Assembly (NCBI GenBank): GCA_030549335.1
Contig: CM060191.1
Coordinates: 2,175,001-2,239,000 of the forward strand
Origin: Pontederia crassipes
Taxonomy: Eukaryota; Streptophyta; Magnoliopsida; Commelinales; Pontederiaceae
Direction of reading: 5' to 3'
DNA length: 64,000 bases
A model generated the notes under the pieces. That model made no database searches and was not told where the DNA came from. It worked only from the letters and a program-made list of their open reading frames with translations. Positions 60,800 through 64,000 of this stretch are shown here, one piece after another. Positions within the stretch are counted from its first letter, which is position 1. Every line of letters begins with the position of its first letter. Position numbers and translations under genes: made by a program.

Positions 60800-62210
60800 T
60801 GCTTAGTGGAAAAATTCCTCCTAGGAGAAAAAACAAAGAAATCATTCAGAACCAAAGTTTGGGCTCCAGAAATAAGCTGCATAAATGCTCTACAAGTTTG
60901 AGCGCTTCACTCTTCTGATCTCTCTTCAAGGGGGATAAAAACACTTTGCCACATGATTCAGAACTTATTGGGAGCATTGCAAAGTACATCATTGAAAAGA
61001 CTTCATTGCGTCTTATGCAAGATCAGCCCACCCCCATAAATCTCCATCAGGGATACAATATACATATTGATATTTCACTTCTAACACAAGAAACTGTAAA
61101 GTTGACCTACAAAGGTCATGCAATGTGGATCCAGAAGCTAATGGCAAACAAATTTCACTAAGATGATCATAAATGTAACGACAAATAGAGAAGGCTGACT
61201 TCATTAAGACCATGCAATATCGTCACAGAAGTTAATGAGAAACATTTTCCGTTAAGATGATTACAATAATCAGCAGAATGAGACAATGTTGACTTCATCA
61301 ATTATGAGAAACTACAAGGAATCATAGGTAGTTTTTTTTAAGGAGAGGAATCATAGGTAGTTCTGAACAAAGGAAAAAGTAGAATGGCAAAAAAGTAGTC
61401 CAAGTTTCCTGGAAGAAGGAAAGAAGAAACTATAAACAAAAGGAATTCAGGCTCTTCGAAAGATCTAAAAACTCTGAGTCATCATCTCGTCCAAGTTCAA
61501 GTTATAAACAACTATAATACAGAGTACTAACAGAGCATCAACTAAAGTTCGGAAAGAAAAAAGACATATTTTTCGGTAGGGTTACCTCGTCAAACACAGT
61601 ATGCAGATAGTAACAACTGATCGGAACCCTAATTTCAAGAGCAGAATAGAGCATTGTCGTATCTAGGGTTTCAGAAACTGGCTAAATTCAAATTAGAGCA
61701 TCCGATGGGTTAAGTGTTACAGTCACGTCCGGTTGAAATTGAACGTTCATTCAACATACATCACCATATAAAAGCACGAGGAACATTTAATCAAAACAAC
61801 TGGAATTAAATCCCAATCCGCCGTCCCGACGAAGTACACCAACGATAATGAGCAAAGATCGAAACTTTACCGCGAGGGAACAAGGAAATCGAGACAAATT
61901 GAAGAAATCTCCCGAGAAAAAGGGATCGTCCGTTCCAACTGAAGAAAAATCTTAAAAACAGCAATTCGACCAGCAAAAGACGAGATTTATCTTTTCTGCA
62001 AACGGATCGAAAGAAGAGAAAAGAAAAATGACCTCGGAATTGAGTTCCGGAGAAGACGAAACGATTGGTGTGCTTTGGTTCTTCTGCTTCTTCTTCGTCG
62101 TAGTCGTCTCCTTCTCCTCTTCCTCTTTTGGCTGCCGGTCCGCGTTGGAGTCGTTGGTGAGCAGTAGTCTTCGATGCCTTCTGCGTCTGGACTCTTTCCC
62201 CTACTTTTAG
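60800..62210 (-). promoter_or_regulatory. TOL leader exons and leader intron
   Basis: The acceptor ctag ends at 60821, so 60800-60820 is leader joined to the ATG. A donor (cgag|gtcatt) at 62032 would make a 1.2-kb leader intron and an upstream leader exon at about 62033-62210. The intron is AT-rich with no coding signal. Confidence 0.55.
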
Positions 62211-62506
62211 TATTCTTCTTATTATTATTAATTGCACGGTTATTTATTTATTGTCTTCTCTTTTAAGAAAAATAACACGTTTATTCGCTTTTTAATTTCA
62301 ATTAGTCCCTTAATTTTAATTTTAATTCTATTTTCGCGTGAAAACAAAATAATAAACTCTCAAGTCGACACTTGGAAAAATCAATTTATTTAATTTTTTG
62401 TGAGAGGTGGGTCCCAAGGTGGTTTGAAGGTGACCAACTACGTTGGGGGTAGCTCCCACCCTAGGGGCACATTTCTTTTGATTCCCTACATTGTGCTTTC
62501 TTTTCT

Positions 62507-62572
<66 letters not shown>

Positions 62573-63124
62573 CTACTGTAAAAAGAGGATTTAGTTTGAA
62601 AATTAAAGAGTTGGATTTTTTTTTCCTTTTAGTGGTACGGTTCTAAAATTTGATAGAAATATATTCTTTTATTAAGTTAATCCGTTATCAAATTAACAAA
62701 CAATGGATTTGCTTGTGAATAAATTCAAAAAACCTTATTTTTTTTATAAAAAATTGAAAGCTAATAAAACATAATAGCATAAAAATTTATTGATATTCCA
62801 AAATTCTTCATAACTATTAATTATATTATATCCATAATCAAAGGTAAATACTTATACTTTTTCTTATTCAAAATTGATTAATTAGTTTAATTGTATTGAG
62901 TACATGTATTTTAAATGATAATAGAAGAATATAGTGGAAATATCTGGTGGACATCCAATAATAATTTATTATATTGATTTTTTTGCTTTATCTATTATAT
63001 TTTTCATTATTTTTTTATTATGTAATTTGTAGTAGGATCTTAATCTTAATTTTTAATTATAATAATTAGTAAACTCATTTTAATAATTACACGGAATATG
63101 CATTGTCTATTCTATATAAATTTA
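62211..63124. other. Intergenic AT-rich DNA with a TAA microsatellite
   Basis: This is the promoter side of the TOL gene followed by AT-rich sequence. A run of about 21 TAA units lies at 62508-62570. No gene was seen. Confidence 0.5.
62508..62570. repeat. (TAA)n microsatellite
   Basis: Twenty-one uninterrupted TAA units. Likely length-polymorphic; the stated length may be imperfect. Confidence 0.95.
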
Positions 63125-64000
63125 CTAGTGTAACACCCGTGCGATACATGGGGCATAGTAAATTTAATATATAAAATATTTAAAACTTATATTAATCATA
63201 AAAATATGTAACTATCAATAAATAAAGCATAATAAATAATGAAAAAATGTATATAAAAATAATTACCAAATAGTTCCTTCTCATCAACATTAATTTTCTT
63301 AAGTAATTGCCCGTACATAATTAATATATGTAAATATATGCGAAAAAATACATGATCAAAATTAATATAAAAGTTGAATGTAAACCAATATGTTTATCCC
63401 ATGCTCTCAATTAAGCCATGACATGTAAAAAAGAAAAAAAAAAGATAAGAATATCTGTAAAATAGTGAGAATCATATATCTTTCATTCTTCAAATATAAT
63501 TTTGCATGCAACATGTAAAGTCATGAATATCACTATAACCTTTCAATGGAGTCCATATCCAAGCAATCTAACTTTTATTTTAGATTAATATGTCAAATAT
63601 TTTTTTTATAAAGTAATATATTTTTTCTTACAAAAGTGGCGTATGATTCAACGGTATAAAATATAATAATTCAAAATCGACAAATCTTAATTTCTTTCAG
63701 AGCCTAGTAAATTTTATATATATGCAAAAATAATGCATGATAAATTATTCGTGTTTATGTTAACATAATATATTATATCATCCAATTCCTGCCATATCAC
63801 AAAGATAAAATTAAAAAAAAAAGATAAGAATATCTATAACATAGTGAGAGTAATGTATCTTTCCTTCTTCAAACACCATTTCCAATATATCAATCCCTTG
63901 GAATATATAAAAAATTTGTCATTATATATAGTTATGCATGTATATTAATTTTCATGGAATAAAAAATAAAAAAAATATAAAATTTATGAAACATATATTT
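63125..64000 (-). mobile_element. Probable Helitron, 3' end in the window
   Basis: Read on the minus strand the sequence ends cccatgtatcgcacgggtgt then tacactag, followed by host T. That is a GC-rich hairpin (cccatg / cacggg, one mismatch), seven bases, then CTAG, directly next to a T, the hallmark arrangement of a Helitron 3' terminus. The element would extend right, beyond the window, so its TC start is not seen. Internally, a stretch near 63440-63500 recurs about 378 bases later (aagataagaatatct...atagtgaga). No helicase was seen. Confidence 0.6.
63440..63900. repeat. Spaced duplicate segments inside the Helitron-like sequence
   Basis: aaaagataagaatatctgta then aaatagtgagaat (63440 on) matches aaaagataagaatatctata then acatagtgagagta (about 63818 on), with tatctttc.ttcttcaaa following in both. 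The two copies are about 378 bases apart and diverged. Confidence 0.6.

Noticed and set aside
1-64000. CRISPR arrays, operons, phage or bacterial-type systems
   Set aside because: Intron-bearing plant genes and plant transposons account for the window; regularly spaced repeats here are tandem repeats or microsatellites inside transposons.

Overview
The window is nuclear DNA of a flowering plant. It carries widely spaced, intron-bearing genes of conserved angiosperm families separated by AT-rich intergenic DNA full of small transposons. Several genes have GC-rich 5' coding ends and first exons (both PPR genes, the DnaJ gene), which hints at a monocot. That hint is an inference from base composition only, and the species cannot be named from the sequence.

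Eight protein-coding genes can be modelled. From left to right they are: a P-class PPR protein like Arabidopsis EMB976 (1678-6283, minus, 8 exons, one intron with a GC donor); RNA polymerase subunit RPB8 (14355-16414, plus, 4 coding exons and a leader intron); an intronless DnaJ/DUF3444 protein (19007-20872, plus); the oligosaccharyltransferase subunit DAD1 (24938-26663, minus, 5 exons, with an apparent 1-base frameshift at the last exon); a cellulose synthase-like D protein (28650-33315, minus, 3 coding exons and a leader intron); an ABHD17-like alpha/beta hydrolase with a cysteine-rich tail (43403-47752, minus, 5 exons); a DYW-class PPR protein like the plastid editing factor CRR22 (54897-57284, minus, intronless); and a TOM1-like VHS/GAT protein, TOL1/TOL2 type (57946-60799, minus, 3 coding exons and a leader intron). 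They are independent housekeeping, organelle-expression, cell-wall and trafficking genes. No operon, pathway cluster, CRISPR array or bacterial-style system was found.

Most of the remaining structure is mobile DNA. A ~6.06 kb Mutator-like element (7360-13415) has long inverted ends, hairpins at its tips and a decayed FAR1/MULE transposase. It sits between the divergent EMB976 and RPB8 genes. A chimeric organelle-derived insertion near 23.3-23.7 kb joins a plastid trnL-UAA piece to a psbD piece. Between 37 and 43 kb is a cluster: a Harbinger/Tourist-like MITE with TAA target duplications (39706-40369), 25 bp from an element with perfect 74-bp inverted ends (40395-41716), and three copies of an AT-rich repeat family. 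From 49.4 to 53.6 kb there are four fold-back (snap-back) elements or relics, some with GC-rich or homopolymer cores. SINE-like pieces are scattered through the window, and the right edge looks like the 3' end of a Helitron at 63125.

The points most worth checking are the DAD1 frameshift, the GC-AG intron, the two terminal-inverted-repeat elements, the run of fold-back elements and the Helitron terminus. Nothing in the window clearly looks like an undescribed biological system.
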